A DNA stretch of 64,000 nt from Pichia kudriavzevii. Taxonomy: Eukaryota > Ascomycota > Pichiomycetes > Pichiales > Pichiaceae. Below are positions 30,101 to 40,026 of this stretch, piece by piece. Position 1 is the stretch's first letter; every line of letters starts with the position of its first letter. The stretch lies in contig NC_042509.1 of the NCBI RefSeq assembly GCF_003054445.1, forward strand, positions 1 to 64,000. The letters are read 5' to 3'. A model generated the notes under the pieces. The model saw only the letters and a list, made by a program, of their open reading frames with translations. It ran no database searches and had not been told where the DNA came from. Both the position numbers and the translations under genes were made by a program.

Positions 30101-31658
30101 AAGTTTAAAAAAGGCTAAGGATTATTCCGATGCCAAAGATGATCAACTGAAACTGAAGTATTTAGAAAATGCGGTCACACTGTTGAAGCAGACAAGTGAT
30201 TCTTTATCTGATGAGATGATTGCTAACTGTGTTAATACAATTCTCGAACTAGGCTACTACCCTAATGCAGTGAAGTTTTTGTTGGACATAGCAAATACTC
30301 CAGAACTAGTCAAACTTTCCACGCAATATCAAAAAGATGTGCAATTATCGATGGTGACCGACCCCCTGAAGAAAAACAGCTATCAACGAAAGCTGAAACT
30401 CTTCCACATTATCTTCCAAATATTGGTAGATATTGACAAAAAAGCATTATCAAGTGTGGAGCAAGCAGCAGAGAGTACATTGATTGGGAGTAGTACTAAC
30501 AACACTGGGAAGTTCAAAGACTTTCAGTCTGTTTTTGTTGATCGTGAGGGTAATCTAACAACTTATTACTCAAAATTGAGAGATGAATGCTACAAAATAT
30601 GCTTGGAAGTTCAAGATAAAATGTTTCACTTTGAGTTTTATAAGTGGTTTGTTATAAATGGTGTCGGTGAGAAACTTCTCTATATTGACACTCCCTACAT
30701 TTTAGAATTCCTTCAATCACAAGCAACCAACGATCTTGAAATGAGTAAGCTACTATGGGTATACTATTCTAAGAAGGGCAATTACTATGAAGCTGCTTCA
30801 CATCTCTATTATTTGTCACTGTCAACCTTTGATATAACGCTAGAAGATAGGATCCACTTTTTATCAGTTGCCAACAGTTTTATTCAAGTTATAGAAACTC
30901 AGTATTTACACCAAGATGTAATGGTTTTGGCCTCACAAATATCAGACTTGATTTCCGTTTCGAATTTACAGGATGAGTTATTGTCAACTATTATGAATGA
31001 CTCAAGAATTTCTGATTTGGCAAAGAGTGTTGCAAAAGAGGAACTAAATGGTGAAATTCTAACCGTCAATGATTTGTACAATAAATATATTGATCCATTG
31101 GGATACTACGAATTGTCTTTGTTATGTTTCAAAATATCAGACCACAGGAACCTTGAAGATATTCTAGGAAAATGGGAATCTTTATTTGATAAATGGTATG
31201 TGGAATATAGTCAGAAGCCGGACTGTTCGAACACTCCTTTCTATGCTGAAGTAGTGAACAAATTTTCTGCTATTGCAGATAGATTAAGTGACGTTGAAAG
31301 CCTATTTCCAATTGATCAATTAATCAACATAATGTTGAAATCTATCCAGAAACATTCTGATTCCAGTATAGCCATTCCGACAGGCGTTATTGTGGATGCA
31401 TTCATAAAAAGTGGCGTTGCACTTAATAGGCTATATTACAGTATGAGAAAGCTTATCGAAGGATCTACTTACGAGTTGTTCGAAGGATATAATAAGTTGC
31501 TAAATTCAGAAATGGTCTATTTGATCAAAACTTGGTTCAAATCAGATAAGAAGTTAAGGGAACTAATCTCAAGTGATGAAATTGTCAACATGACAGAGTA
31601 TGACCACGAGACTGATCCTATTTACAAATTCACCAAGACTACAGGGAGTGCACTATAG
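27192..31658 (+). CDS. NUP170: Inner-ring nucleoporin Nup157/Nup170 (Nup155 family)
   Basis: The 1488-residue product matches the Nup155 family in size (yeast Nup170 is 1502, Nup157 is 1391). An N-terminal unstructured stretch (1-100) leads into a non-canonical beta-propeller containing FPEIQRAWLSLDSKLYIWNY at about 175-195. A C-terminal alpha-solenoid runs from about 700 to the end. The family forms part of the inner ring of the nuclear pore complex, contacts the pore membrane and binds Nup53/59. Only one family member is seen in this window, so the choice between NUP157 and NUP170 is open. The start is preceded by an in-frame stop (TGAATAAGT) and is secure. Confidence 0.93.
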   Translation: MSFSVSQVPGLTSDPFHDASTINSNVLSANKSNPATVNYNIQRSEIQRRRAARNSMLNRPMGNSYIGSFPFFGGSNANNQSLINKKDSVVTDLSHLPLSTSSPIDLAQQCVNAQIEKDNSTPTLYEVFSAYVVDNYNFNPNQTKNPFSRFEKVSFFSIPEKLLDKNSDSLVTNMGVFPEIQRAWLSLDSKLYIWNYNASLTDQEFDTIDDFEGTILKCALVRPKKDVFVESVNYLIIVATSKEMKILALEYSPDSKKLEVSDTKMSVSVHGLIVNQIVCLEYTNDIFFSGAGSSDCVWKLNYSNTHDWFSKNISKEQVTNSSFSSSLSGIPILNWLNDSTSSKTEFVVDLKIDQSRKILYTLSSNSIIKAYKLQFKNGKVVLGQPLIKRISHLLKELSTTSINIRSSLLRSNLKLINIFPVTDKENTSLFLTAVASNGVRFYLNGSTLYGDRLTLTTNFVKFPPIDLKLYETIEKRKEKMISQNQNIDEAQIMPAPQMHNNRSSFYSRSSQKSGVNADPYFPSTYQNNLNINNRDNDKSITKSFAAPLISIEELKDAQEKSLLLHNTSHTLIISPGIFIGFSKDLGLYTSTPDYGVLKKSSQYVEDFEIFEKYSEVFDIVQLTSSFKTTNSPKGYANEFASQYTDEPLEFAVLTNNGIVVYRYRTPDLILEDSMNDSVFKQFASKYGYDEACSTMLFLACKYDKSETFRNIATKYFITGGQNSKLDKALSPVIDNVEPSDRFFAVLILFSRLIRGIWNKEVFKLRPEVKFDKFGYVDTKSLNSIKTDKHILLESLNIKKQELEYLLCSILIIIKFFEENRNIIPGLSKDINSQGENTSWKGKATEVCVQAEQICFDSISKFLNIVKEGLSFLTILLEETESESLTSHENFKSIISFLPIQAQVDLSCITFSDFFAKSDINVSRLIKDLLSCIINKSISQGNSVELVSNTLQEKCGYFCSTGDVLIFKAVESLKKAKDYSDAKDDQLKLKYLENAVTLLKQTSDSLSDEMIANCVNTILELGYYPNAVKFLLDIANTPELVKLSTQYQKDVQLSMVTDPLKKNSYQRKLKLFHIIFQILVDIDKKALSSVEQAAESTLIGSSTNNTGKFKDFQSVFVDREGNLTTYYSKLRDECYKICLEVQDKMFHFEFYKWFVINGVGEKLLYIDTPYILEFLQSQATNDLEMSKLLWVYYSKKGNYYEAASHLYYLSLSTFDITLEDRIHFLSVANSFIQVIETQYLHQDVMVLASQISDLISVSNLQDELLSTIMNDSRISDLAKSVAKEELNGEILTVNDLYNKYIDPLGYYELSLLCFKISDHRNLEDILGKWESLFDKWYVEYSQKPDCSNTPFYAEVVNKFSAIADRLSDVESLFPIDQLINIMLKSIQKHSDSSIAIPTGVIVDAFIKSGVALNRLYYSMRKLIEGSTYELFEGYNKLLNSEMVYLIKTWFKSDKKLRELISSDEIVNMTEYDHETDPIYKFTKTTGSAL

Positions 31659-31761
31659 ACGTACTTAACTATTCTAGGACTTTATATAAATGCTTAATGG
31701 TATAGATTATTATTTCTCCCTCTCGTATATTTAATGTAATTATGTCCCAGTATTTTTTTTC

Positions 31762-32565
31762 TTAATCTAAAACAATTACTTCTGGTGAATCATGGGGATC
31801 ATCGCTAGAAGACAATTGTTCTATTCCTCTTTGTGAATTTGTGATATCCGTATCAAGAGATATCACCTCTATTATCTTCAACTCGTCATCTTCTGGAACA
31901 TTGCTGAGCTTAGCTGATTCCACATCAGCACATATTTTTGTATCATTAATTCTACGTTGGGCTGCCTTAAATAAGATAGCACGCAGAGTCGAGGGATCCA
32001 ATTGGGTAGGTGTTGTTAATGTTTTATTTGTCCCTAGCTTTGAAACTCTGGTAGTATACTTAGCTTTGGGTTTATTTGCGGAAAATCTCAATGGTCTTGG
32101 TGCAGAAAAATTGTTCCTATAAGTTGAGTTTCGAAGTGACGAGTTTACCTGAAACTCTAAGTACTTATCCTTCAGTTCTTCTAATGTTTTGTAGAATGTG
32201 TTATCATGAGCTCCGTGCCAATTATGTGTAAGCTCATGTAACATGGTACCAACGATCTCATCTCGACACAAAAACCACTTGTTATCAGTTGGTGATCTCA
32301 AACGCAAGCAAATCTTTTGGCCACGGTTGACATTGAGTCCCAGCAAACATTTATCCTTTGGGTACATTTCACAAAGTAGACCTACTTTGAATCCATAATG
32401 ACTCATCACTGGTGCAACTAATGCTGCAACTTCGTGGAGTAGTTCCAGAGCTTTATCAGCTGCATCCTGTCTTTTCAGTGACGCTAATTTCAGTATATGC
32501 GGAGTTGGAGATTCAATTTCAACAGGTTTTTTCTTTGGGTATCTCCCCCTACCTTTGATAACCAT
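31762..32565 (-). CDS. WSS1: Wss1 DNA-protein-crosslink protease (WLM domain)
   Basis: Translation from the ATG ending at 32565 gives 267 residues, matching yeast Wss1 (269). The frame stays open a further 65 codons upstream, but that leader is an odd Phe-rich stretch produced by an A/T-rich promoter, so the inner start is preferred. The WLM metalloprotease domain covers residues 1-150, with zinc ligands in HELTHNWHGAHD near 113. Two SUMO-interacting motifs are visible near the C-terminus, EVISLD and the terminal EVIVLD. Wss1 cleaves proteins crosslinked to DNA, including topoisomerase adducts, together with Cdc48 and SUMO. It converges with the NUP gene, 103 bp apart. Confidence 0.92.
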   Translation of the reverse strand: MVIKGRGRYPKKKPVEIESPTPHILKLASLKRQDAADKALELLHEVAALVAPVMSHYGFKVGLLCEMYPKDKCLLGLNVNRGQKICLRLRSPTDNKWFLCRDEIVGTMLHELTHNWHGAHDNTFYKTLEELKDKYLEFQVNSSLRNSTYRNNFSAPRPLRFSANKPKAKYTTRVSKLGTNKTLTTPTQLDPSTLRAILFKAAQRRINDTKICADVESAKLSNVPEDDELKIIEVISLDTDITNSQRGIEQLSSSDDPHDSPEVIVLD

Positions 32566-32842
32566 TACACTGCGATTAACTAAAAACTTTAGCCATGTGT
32601 ATTGAAAAAAGTTTTGGTGTAACAGAAGAGTTGAATTAAAAAAAAAAAAAACAACAGAAAAAAGAAAGAAAAGTAGACTATTGAAAATATAAGACAACTC
32701 TTTTATACTCACCAATCCGCACACGCCCCCCTCCCCCCTAAGACTCAAGATGAATATCATGCCAGTGATTATTCTATAATAAAACTTTTGGTACAGAGTA
32801 CTATATAACTATACAAACCGTTCTATTCTATAATGGTGAGCT

Positions 32843-33826
32843 TCAAATACCTCTGTTGAACCAGACAGAAGTAATTAATTTTCCTTCCTTATTCTTAAGA
32901 TTATGGAATTGCGGTTCTAAGGAGGAAGGATCAACGATTCTTTTTTGCGGGAAAACAGCTAAAGCAAATGGTAGGGCAACTAACGATGTGGTGAAAATCA
33001 AACCAATATTAGCTGCAGTAACAACACCAAGAGATTTGTTTCTCAGCACCGACTTCTGTAATTGAACTAATAGAAGTGGCGGCACAACCATGATTGGAGT
33101 AGCATTTATAACTCTTGAAAGAGCAGTTTCACCGACTGCTTTAAATGCAGCTCTTTTGGAAGTTCCTAAATCATTACCATCCTCATCAAAAACGGAAATA
33201 CCTTTTCTGATTTCTTGACCCCTCATTAAGAATACATTGACAATACCAGCTGAAACGACAGCGGCAAATGGAACCAGTCTACCGAGAATCAACTTCGTAT
33301 TTGCTGATACATTTTTCAGCTTCGGAACGATAGAGTTTAAACCTAGAGCCACACCACAAGAGGCACCGACAGCCATAAGATACGATGTAGCCATTTGTTT
33401 GGTAGTCAATGGATGTGATTTATTAGCGTTTGCAGTGTTGATGGCGACGTTTAAAGATTGATTCGCAACTTGCCAGAATAATGTACCCATGTTACCCAAA
33501 CCAGGAGTTAACATGCCGGCGGTAACAACCAAGTTTGAAAGGACACAACTAGACATTCTAAACGGTAATAAAACTGTTTTACCATCATCTGGATGAATCG
33601 AGGAATCTAAGATCTTTTTAGCACGCCAAAGCTTAGGTGTCATCTCAGGAATCAATCCATTTTTGTAGTCCCAAATAAGACGTTTTGATTCTTCGATATC
33701 CTTTGAAGTTGTCAAAAGCATCGTTGGGTCTGATATTTCAGCACAATGCTTTACTCTTCCTAAATAGGTGCTCAAATCATGACGAGAGTCTGGTAAAGGA
33801 ATTGGACCTGGAACAGAAGATGCCAT
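32843..33826 (-). CDS. FSF1: Sideroflexin, Fsf1-like mitochondrial carrier
   Basis: The 327-residue length equals yeast Fsf1. The family signature is clear from the N-terminus (GRVKHCAEISDPTMLLTT), the LIPEMTPKLWRAKKILDSS segment and the conserved HPDDGKTVLLPFRMS stretch. Four or five hydrophobic segments follow, including VALGLNSIVPK and the penultimate TTSLVALPFALAVFPQ. Sideroflexins sit in the mitochondrial inner membrane; human SFXN1 moves serine for one-carbon metabolism, and the yeast substrate is not settled. No presequence is expected or seen. The gene reads in the same direction as WSS1, 277 bp from it. Confidence 0.95.
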   Translation of the reverse strand: MASSVPGPIPLPDSRHDLSTYLGRVKHCAEISDPTMLLTTSKDIEESKRLIWDYKNGLIPEMTPKLWRAKKILDSSIHPDDGKTVLLPFRMSSCVLSNLVVTAGMLTPGLGNMGTLFWQVANQSLNVAINTANANKSHPLTTKQMATSYLMAVGASCGVALGLNSIVPKLKNVSANTKLILGRLVPFAAVVSAGIVNVFLMRGQEIRKGISVFDEDGNDLGTSKRAAFKAVGETALSRVINATPIMVVPPLLLVQLQKSVLRNKSLGVVTAANIGLIFTTSLVALPFALAVFPQKRIVDPSSLEPQFHNLKNKEGKLITSVWFNRGI

Positions 33827-34104
33827 ACTCTCAATAGAAGTGTTTCTCTTGGTTTACTTTAGATGATTAAGAGAAAGAGAAAGCCGTGGGGAAAAAGAAA
33901 CAGGGTTCGGCTGAATTTAGTCCTTGACCGGTGTTAAAGAGTCATTTTCCTTCATTTTCCAGCTCTAAGTGAAAAATTTCAGAAGAAAAAAAAAAGCACG
34001 ACATCCTAAAAGAGTAATCGGAGATTTTGGATATCATGTGCACAAGAAAAGTATGTTTACCTTTCATTTCATAGTGTTTACTTTTACGTTTTCAACGTCT
34101 CTTT

Positions 34105-37100
34105 GTGTTCAAAGGTCCTGCGATGCACGGACAGGGAGAGCAAGGACGTTCAAGACAGGAGAATTATTTTAAGAACATTCGCAGATTAAACAGAGCTAGC
34201 CAGAGCACAAGCAGCGATCATGGATATGAATTTGTACACAGTAATGACTCGGAAATGTCTTTAGGACATTTTGATATACCGGCTGTAAGCTATTCACCAG
34301 ATAGGTACACAAGAGGGAGTCGTCGAAATTCACACTCTCCAATACATGAAATATATAGTCGCTCACCTTCTGTCTCTCCGAGTAGGGTGTTGCTGCAGAA
34401 TCAAAGTTCATACTTTCTAAGTGGAAATCCCTTCACTATTCCGGAACTTCCACAACTTAAAAACGTTAATTACGAGCATCTAAATACACATTCGGGAAAA
34501 AAACATGGCACGCAAAGTATCCCTCTGTATGAGATAGGCCCCACTGAAGATCCTTTTGATGATAAATATAAGACTCATGATGATCCATCCTGTTATGATC
34601 ACTTGGAGAGAGGAGATTTTTTCGGTGGTTACGAATTTGACGACGATGAACTAGAAGGTGGAGCCGAAGAGAACTTTGATCCGTTCCCGGTTTTGGGGAA
34701 CTCTTACTATCCTATAAACACGCCATATGATGTCTACAATCCATTTGAAGTTGAGTATTCTTCAGACAATTCTTCGGATGGATCCGTATCTGTGAGTTCA
34801 ACTACTAACACCGCTTCTAAAAGTTCACTGCTAACCAGAAGAGATTCAACCTTCAAGAATGCCAAGGCAGTTGCTAAAACTGTAGAATTCTATAACAATG
34901 GAGAGCACATAGACGAGGATGTTACAAATCCATCAGCCAAGCAGGTTAGAATGGTCGATGGAAACCTAGTTCTCGATTGTCCTATATCGGAAATTCTATT
35001 GAATAAGTATAAAGTGCCACTTAGTGAGAAAGATAGGGAGTTTTTGTTCATGAGGTTCCAAGCGTGCACAGCAGAACCAGAGGAATTTCAGCAGAAGAAA
35101 TTCTCCTTGCGACAGCTGTTTTACACCAAGCCCAGAGAAACGGAATTGATGATTGTCATTACAATGTACAATGAAGACGAAATATTGCTAGCTCGAACAT
35201 TAAAGGGAGTCATGAAAAACATCAGGTATCTGTATAGTTTGAAAAACTCTTCAACATGGGGTAAGAATTCATGGCAAAAAATTGTTGTGTGTATAGTGAG
35301 CGATGGCCGGCAGAAGTTGAATCCTAGGTCGAAGGCGTTATTGGCTGCGTTGGGAGTGTACCAAGACGGATTTGCCAAAAATCAGATAAATGACGAAGAG
35401 GTAATTTCTCATATTTACGAATACACTACGATGGTTGGAATCTCTAAGATATACAATGATCGTGTTACTCTAACAACAGAGAACCAAGTACCAATCCAAA
35501 TGGTGTTTTGTTTGAAGGAGCAAAACAAGCAAAAGATTAATTCACACAAGTGGGCTTTTAAAGCGTTTGCTCCAGTTTTGAAGCCTAACGTGATCATCCT
35601 ACTAGATGTTGGCACGCAGCCTGAAAATAAGTCTCTATATAAACTCTGGAAGAGTTTTAAGGACAACCCAAGAGTTGCAGGAAGCTGTGGAGAGATCAAG
35701 GCAAGTCTCGGTAAAGGGTGGAGACTGCTTTTGAATCCCTTAATTGCGGCACAAAACTTTGAGTACAAAGTGTCAAACATATTAGACAAGCCTATGGAAA
35801 GTGTATTTGGATTTGTTACGGTTTTACCTGGTGCATTTTCAGCGTATCGGTACGAGGCTTTGCTCGGTGAGCCGATGGATAAATACCTGAGAGGTGAGGA
35901 TTTGAGCAAGAACAACGAAGACGGCATTTTCAACGCCAATATGTATCTAGCCGAAGACAGAATCTTATGTTTTGAGCTGATAGCAAAGAAAAACGAAAAA
36001 TGGATATTAAAGTACATTCATTCAGCCGGGGCTTACACGGATGTCCCTGAGCGTATAGATGATTTCATTTCACAGAGACGTAGGTGGTTGAATGGTTCCT
36101 TTTTTGCTGCTCTTTACTCAGTTTGCAAATTTTTCAAAATTTGGAGTACAAACCACTCATTTGGAAGAAAGATAATGTTACAGGTACAATTCGTGTACCA
36201 ACTTCTAAATTTATTGGTTTCATTCTTCTCCTTGGGTTCGTACTTTCTAGTTTTTCGGATTTTAAGCTGTTATCTAGCGGAGCCTAGCGTCAAATTTGCG
36301 CCAGGTAATATACTCTCTGTGTTTTTTTTATGGTTATATATGGCATCTTTAGCAACCACATTTGTCTTGTCATTTGGCAATAAACCTAAGGGTACCAGAA
36401 TGTTTTATTTGATCATAGTGGTGTTCTTTGCCATTTTAATGTGTTACATGATATTCGCATCAATTTTATTATCTGTCCAATCTTTTGAAGAAATCATAGG
36501 AGATAAAGACTTTTCCTGGGATTTTATATTTGTTAAAACACAATTCAGAAATTTAATCATTTCAACTTTATCCACATATGTTTTATATTTGATTGGGTTC
36601 ATCATGTTTCTGCAACCCATTCATATGTTCACAAGCTTTATTCAATATTTGCTACTTTCCCCGGCCTATGTGAATATCTTGAACATTTATGCATTCTGTA
36701 ATATGCATGATATATCGTGGGGTACAAAAGGCCAAGATAAAGTGAATGATTTAGGTGTTGCAAAGAAAGGTAGTTCTGACAAAGATGAGCTTGAGATTGT
36801 CATTCCTACCACCAAATATCAGATTGACGAAGGCTATTCGTCCATGGTAAAGGAATTAATGGTACCGAGAGATTCCGGGAATAATAATACAGAAATAAAC
36901 CTTGATGAGAAGACTGTATTTTACTTTGCATTTTTCAGATCAATGGCTGTGCTAGTTTGGATGTTTAGTAACTTTATTTTGGTAGCAGTTGTCACTGAAA
37001 CAGGAGGATTGTCACAGCTTTTCCCCAACTCGGATTCAGAGAGCGATTCTATCTTGCCAGAAAAACAAAGCTTTATCTTTCTAAGCGTTATCCTGTACAT

Positions 37101-37188
37101 TGTGGCGTTCATGGCTTTGTTTAGGTTCTTAGGAAGTTCCATTTATCTAATTCAAAGAGGTTTGAATAAGATTGGTTACCGGACTTAA
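34105..37188 (+). CDS. CHS1: Chitin synthase, class I/II
   Basis: The 1027-residue protein has a hydrophilic N-terminal third, a GT2 chitin synthase core (about 330-700) and six or seven C-terminal membrane segments. Core motifs include MYNEDE near 355, AEDRILCFEL near 617 and the signature QRRRWLNGS near 657. The phrasing RTLKGVMKN with SSTWGKNSW and VVCIVSDGR reads more like class I (Chs1/CaChs2) than Chs2, but this is by memory, so the symbol is tentative. Two S-P-x-R sites in the N-tail (SPDR, SPSR) are candidate CDK targets. Leucines at conserved positions 541 and 625 are encoded by CTG, which shows that CTG is read as leucine. M7 is an alternative start. Confidence 0.93.
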   Translation: MFKGPAMHGQGEQGRSRQENYFKNIRRLNRASQSTSSDHGYEFVHSNDSEMSLGHFDIPAVSYSPDRYTRGSRRNSHSPIHEIYSRSPSVSPSRVLLQNQSSYFLSGNPFTIPELPQLKNVNYEHLNTHSGKKHGTQSIPLYEIGPTEDPFDDKYKTHDDPSCYDHLERGDFFGGYEFDDDELEGGAEENFDPFPVLGNSYYPINTPYDVYNPFEVEYSSDNSSDGSVSVSSTTNTASKSSLLTRRDSTFKNAKAVAKTVEFYNNGEHIDEDVTNPSAKQVRMVDGNLVLDCPISEILLNKYKVPLSEKDREFLFMRFQACTAEPEEFQQKKFSLRQLFYTKPRETELMIVITMYNEDEILLARTLKGVMKNIRYLYSLKNSSTWGKNSWQKIVVCIVSDGRQKLNPRSKALLAALGVYQDGFAKNQINDEEVISHIYEYTTMVGISKIYNDRVTLTTENQVPIQMVFCLKEQNKQKINSHKWAFKAFAPVLKPNVIILLDVGTQPENKSLYKLWKSFKDNPRVAGSCGEIKASLGKGWRLLLNPLIAAQNFEYKVSNILDKPMESVFGFVTVLPGAFSAYRYEALLGEPMDKYLRGEDLSKNNEDGIFNANMYLAEDRILCFELIAKKNEKWILKYIHSAGAYTDVPERIDDFISQRRRWLNGSFFAALYSVCKFFKIWSTNHSFGRKIMLQVQFVYQLLNLLVSFFSLGSYFLVFRILSCYLAEPSVKFAPGNILSVFFLWLYMASLATTFVLSFGNKPKGTRMFYLIIVVFFAILMCYMIFASILLSVQSFEEIIGDKDFSWDFIFVKTQFRNLIISTLSTYVLYLIGFIMFLQPIHMFTSFIQYLLLSPAYVNILNIYAFCNMHDISWGTKGQDKVNDLGVAKKGSSDKDELEIVIPTTKYQIDEGYSSMVKELMVPRDSGNNNTEINLDEKTVFYFAFFRSMAVLVWMFSNFILVAVVTETGGLSQLFPNSDSESDSILPEKQSFIFLSVILYIVAFMALFRFLGSSIYLIQRGLNKIGYRT

Positions 37189-37259
37189 CAATAAACAGTC
37201 TGGAACTCTTTATACATGTTCTATATAAACTCATTATACCTTATTTACAATTAACTATA

Positions 37260-38027
37260 CTAAAACCCATAGAAGGATCTACCTGAGTTCTTTATTCCAC
37301 TTCTTTTCTCTGCAAGTGCTATAATTCTTTCCATCTTAAAGTTGGTGAAACCATCGTTAATATAGTAGTACTTTGTGCTCTTTAATTTTTCGTCATATGA
37401 AAATAAATTCACAAACCCAAATCTTCCCCTATAGTCATTTTTACCTTTTGGAACATGTAAACTATCAACTCTTACTAACTCATTATAGGTTCTAAACCCA
37501 TTCCAGTTTAGTTTTTCAAGCACTATCTTTTCATCTGCAACTAAGTTTTCGTAGACTTGCGGCTTTGTCGTGTCATATATCCTCCATACCCTTGCAACAA
37601 CTGGATCAAACAAGTATGTAACTGCAGGAAATGGTAGCAAGGAGAAAATGGCCACCAACTGTGAGATTTCTGTATAAACTAGACCAGTTCTATCCATCAA
37701 ATATGCAAAGACACACCCCACTGCTCCAAAGGCAAGAGATAATCTTTTTGAGCCAATAACAAAATTAATTAAAGGATTTTGATAGATCGGGGTATTTCCA
37801 AGTCTGTACTTTTTGTCCAATCTTTGACTATAGAATGAGTTACCGTGAGTTCTGTATCTGATTTGATATTCTTCGCCGTTGTTGGGAACAAAGTATTTCT
37901 CTTGGTCCTCACCCATTTTGATCTTTTCAAGGACATTTCTGGATATGTGGAACTGGCGAAATAGCAATGGTGTCCTTTTCGATGTACCGTACATCATGGA
38001 ATTCATTATTCCCGCATTAAACAACAT
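37260..38027 (-). CDS. Unrecognised mitochondrial two-helix membrane protein
   Basis: The 255-residue product starts like a mitochondrial precursor (Arg, Ser, Thr, no acids; FRQFHISRNVLEKI looks like a cleavage region). Two adjacent hydrophobic segments follow at about residues 96-115 and 121-141 (LSLAFGAVGCVFAYLMD and LVAIFSLLPFPAVTYLFD). A hydrophilic C-terminal half ends in a basic, glycine-rich tail. This resembles the layout of TMEM70/TMEM186-type mitochondrial assembly factors, but no motif proves it. M8 (37984-38006 side) or another internal methionine could be the true start. It converges with the chitin synthase gene, 71 bp apart, and is divergent from SRP1. Confidence 0.75.
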   Translation of the reverse strand: MLFNAGIMNSMMYGTSKRTPLLFRQFHISRNVLEKIKMGEDQEKYFVPNNGEEYQIRYRTHGNSFYSQRLDKKYRLGNTPIYQNPLINFVIGSKRLSLAFGAVGCVFAYLMDRTGLVYTEISQLVAIFSLLPFPAVTYLFDPVVARVWRIYDTTKPQVYENLVADEKIVLEKLNWNGFRTYNELVRVDSLHVPKGKNDYRGRFGFVNLFSYDEKLKSTKYYYINDGFTNFKMERIIALAEKRSGIKNSGRSFYGF

Positions 38028-38364
38028 AACAATTATCTCCGGTATATACTAACGGGTTTAATGTGTCTTTGAGGTACCCAGAAGATGTGACTGATCACAA
38101 TATGATTAATCTTCACTACGAAACATACTCAGCCTTTCTAAAAATACTGAGAGTTCTCGATTTTCATTCTTCAGAGCTTTGTGTTGAAGATTCAAAGATT
38201 TTTTTTTTTTTTCTCTGTATTCAGTTTTTTCTGACCCATGTCCTTCTTCTCTTTTCTTTGAATAACTTTCACCTCTAGTACATTTCAAACTTGCTCACTT
38301 CTGTCACACCCTATTTTTCTGGATTTTTGTGGTTTAGATCAATTAGATACATTTAGAAATAGTC
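38028..38364. other. Divergent promoter region upstream of SRP1
   Basis: This 337-bp interval between two divergent genes contains a T-run of about 14 at 38199-38212 and pyrimidine-rich sequence toward SRP1. Such poly(dT) tracts commonly exclude nucleosomes in yeast promoters. No gene is visible. Confidence 0.5.
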
Positions 38365-40026
38365 ATGGATTCCGCAGATTCCTCAAGGTATGTTCCGGAC
38401 TACAGAAAGGCAAATTTTAAGAACAAAAACAGATTCCAAGCCGATGAAGTCAGAAGGAGAAGAGAGACTCAACAAGTTGAATTGAGAAAGCAAAAGAGGG
38501 AGGAGATGCTTTCTAAAAGAAGAAACTTTACGGGTAATGAACACATCTCCGGCTTACCAGAATCTGATGATGAAGATGCAGCTTCAACAGACGAATATAA
38601 CAATGATCAGATGTTTTACACACAACTTCAACAAGAATTGCCATTAATGATCCAAAAAATCAACTCTGGTAACTTAGAAGACCAGCTTGAAGCATCCATT
38701 AAGTTCAGACAAATTTTATCAAAGGAAAACAATCCACCTATTGACTTGGTGATTGAGTCAGGTGTTGTTCCTAAATTTATTGAGTTTATGCAAACAGGAC
38801 CTGAGGTTTTACAATTGGAAGCTGCGTGGGCATTAACTAACATTGCTTCTGGCTCCTCGGAGCAAACCAAAGTTGTTGTTGATTCTGGCGCAGTTCCACA
38901 TTTTGTTCAATTGTTGTATTCACCATCCCCAGAAGTCAAAGAACAAGCAATTTGGGCTTTAGGAAATGTTGCAGGTGACTCCTCAGCATTCAGGGATTAC
39001 GTTTTGAGTTGCAATGCGATGGACCCGGTTTTGTCTTTGTTCCAATCATCCAAGATGTCTCTAATCAGAACCGCTACTTGGACATTATCAAATTTATGCA
39101 GAGGTAAGAATCCTCAGCCTGATTGGCAAATTGTTAGAAGTGCCTTACCTACTTTGGCTAAGCTGATCTATAGTGTCGATGTTGAAACCTTAATTGATGC
39201 ATGTTGGGCAGTTTCTTATTTATCCGACGGTACACAAGAAGCCATCCAAGCAGTTTGTGATGCAAGAATTCCAAAGAGATTGGTTGAATTATTAGGCCAT
39301 GAGTCAACATTAGTTCAAACTCCTGCTTTGAGAGCAGTTGGTAATATTGTTACAGGTACTGATCTGCAAACTCAAATTGTAATCAATGCAGGTGTTTTAC
39401 CAGCATTGGGTCCCTTGTTAAGATCAAGCAAAGAATCAATCAAAAAAGAAGCATGTTGGACTATCTCCAATATTACGGCGGGTAACGCAGATCAAATTCA
39501 GGCTGTCATTGATGCTAACTTAATACCTCAAATCATTAGACTATTGACAACAGGTGATTATAAGACGAAAAAGGAGGCATGTTGGGCAATTTCGAATGCA
39601 TCATCTGGTGGATTATCAAGACCGGACCAAATCAAATATTTGGTTAGCCAAGGGTGTATCAAACCATTGTGTGATTTATTGGCAATTGCAGATAACAAAA
39701 TTATTGAAGTTACACTAGATGCTATTGAGAATATATTGAAGGTTGGCGAAATTGAAAAAGAAGCAAGAAATTCCAATATCAATGAAAATGCCGTTTTTAT
39801 TGAAGAAGCTGGTGGTGCCGAGAAAATCTTTGAATGTCAAAACAATGTCAACGACAAAATCTATAACAAGGCATTCCATATTTTAGACACCTATTTCGGG
39901 GAGGAAGAAGATGAAGGTGATATGGCTAATTATGATACTATGCAGCCACAAGTTTCTGAAAATGGCCAACAGTTTGGATTTGGTGTTGACCCAAAATTAC
40001 AAGATGGTGGTTTCAATTTTAACTAA
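38365..40026 (+). CDS. SRP1: Importin-alpha (karyopherin alpha)
   Basis: The 553-residue product has an N-terminal importin-beta-binding domain rich in Arg/Lys (residues 13-55; [20 protein letters not shown]). About ten armadillo repeats follow (about 90-510), carrying the W...N ladder in repeated forms such as [25 protein letters not shown] and [13 protein letters not shown]. An acidic C-terminus follows (FGEEEDEGD). Srp1 (542 residues in yeast) binds classical nuclear localisation signals and, with importin-beta Kap95, carries cargo through the nuclear pore. It is essential in yeast. Sequence and length are entirely normal, and the start is preceded by stop codons. Confidence 0.97.
   Translation: MDSADSSRYVPDYRKANFKNKNRFQADEVRRRRETQQVELRKQKREEMLSKRRNFTGNEHISGLPESDDEDAASTDEYNNDQMFYTQLQQELPLMIQKINSGNLEDQLEASIKFRQILSKENNPPIDLVIESGVVPKFIEFMQTGPEVLQLEAAWALTNIASGSSEQTKVVVDSGAVPHFVQLLYSPSPEVKEQAIWALGNVAGDSSAFRDYVLSCNAMDPVLSLFQSSKMSLIRTATWTLSNLCRGKNPQPDWQIVRSALPTLAKLIYSVDVETLIDACWAVSYLSDGTQEAIQAVCDARIPKRLVELLGHESTLVQTPALRAVGNIVTGTDLQTQIVINAGVLPALGPLLRSSKESIKKEACWTISNITAGNADQIQAVIDANLIPQIIRLLTTGDYKTKKEACWAISNASSGGLSRPDQIKYLVSQGCIKPLCDLLAIADNKIIEVTLDAIENILKVGEIEKEARNSNINENAVFIEEAGGAEKIFECQNNVNDKIYNKAFHILDTYFGEEEDEGDMANYDTMQPQVSENGQQFGFGVDPKLQDGGFNFN

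Noticed and set aside
31762-32760. Extended start for WSS1 (332 residues)
   Set aside because: The extra 65 residues are a Phe-rich stretch from A/T-rich DNA; the start at 32565 gives the family's normal length.
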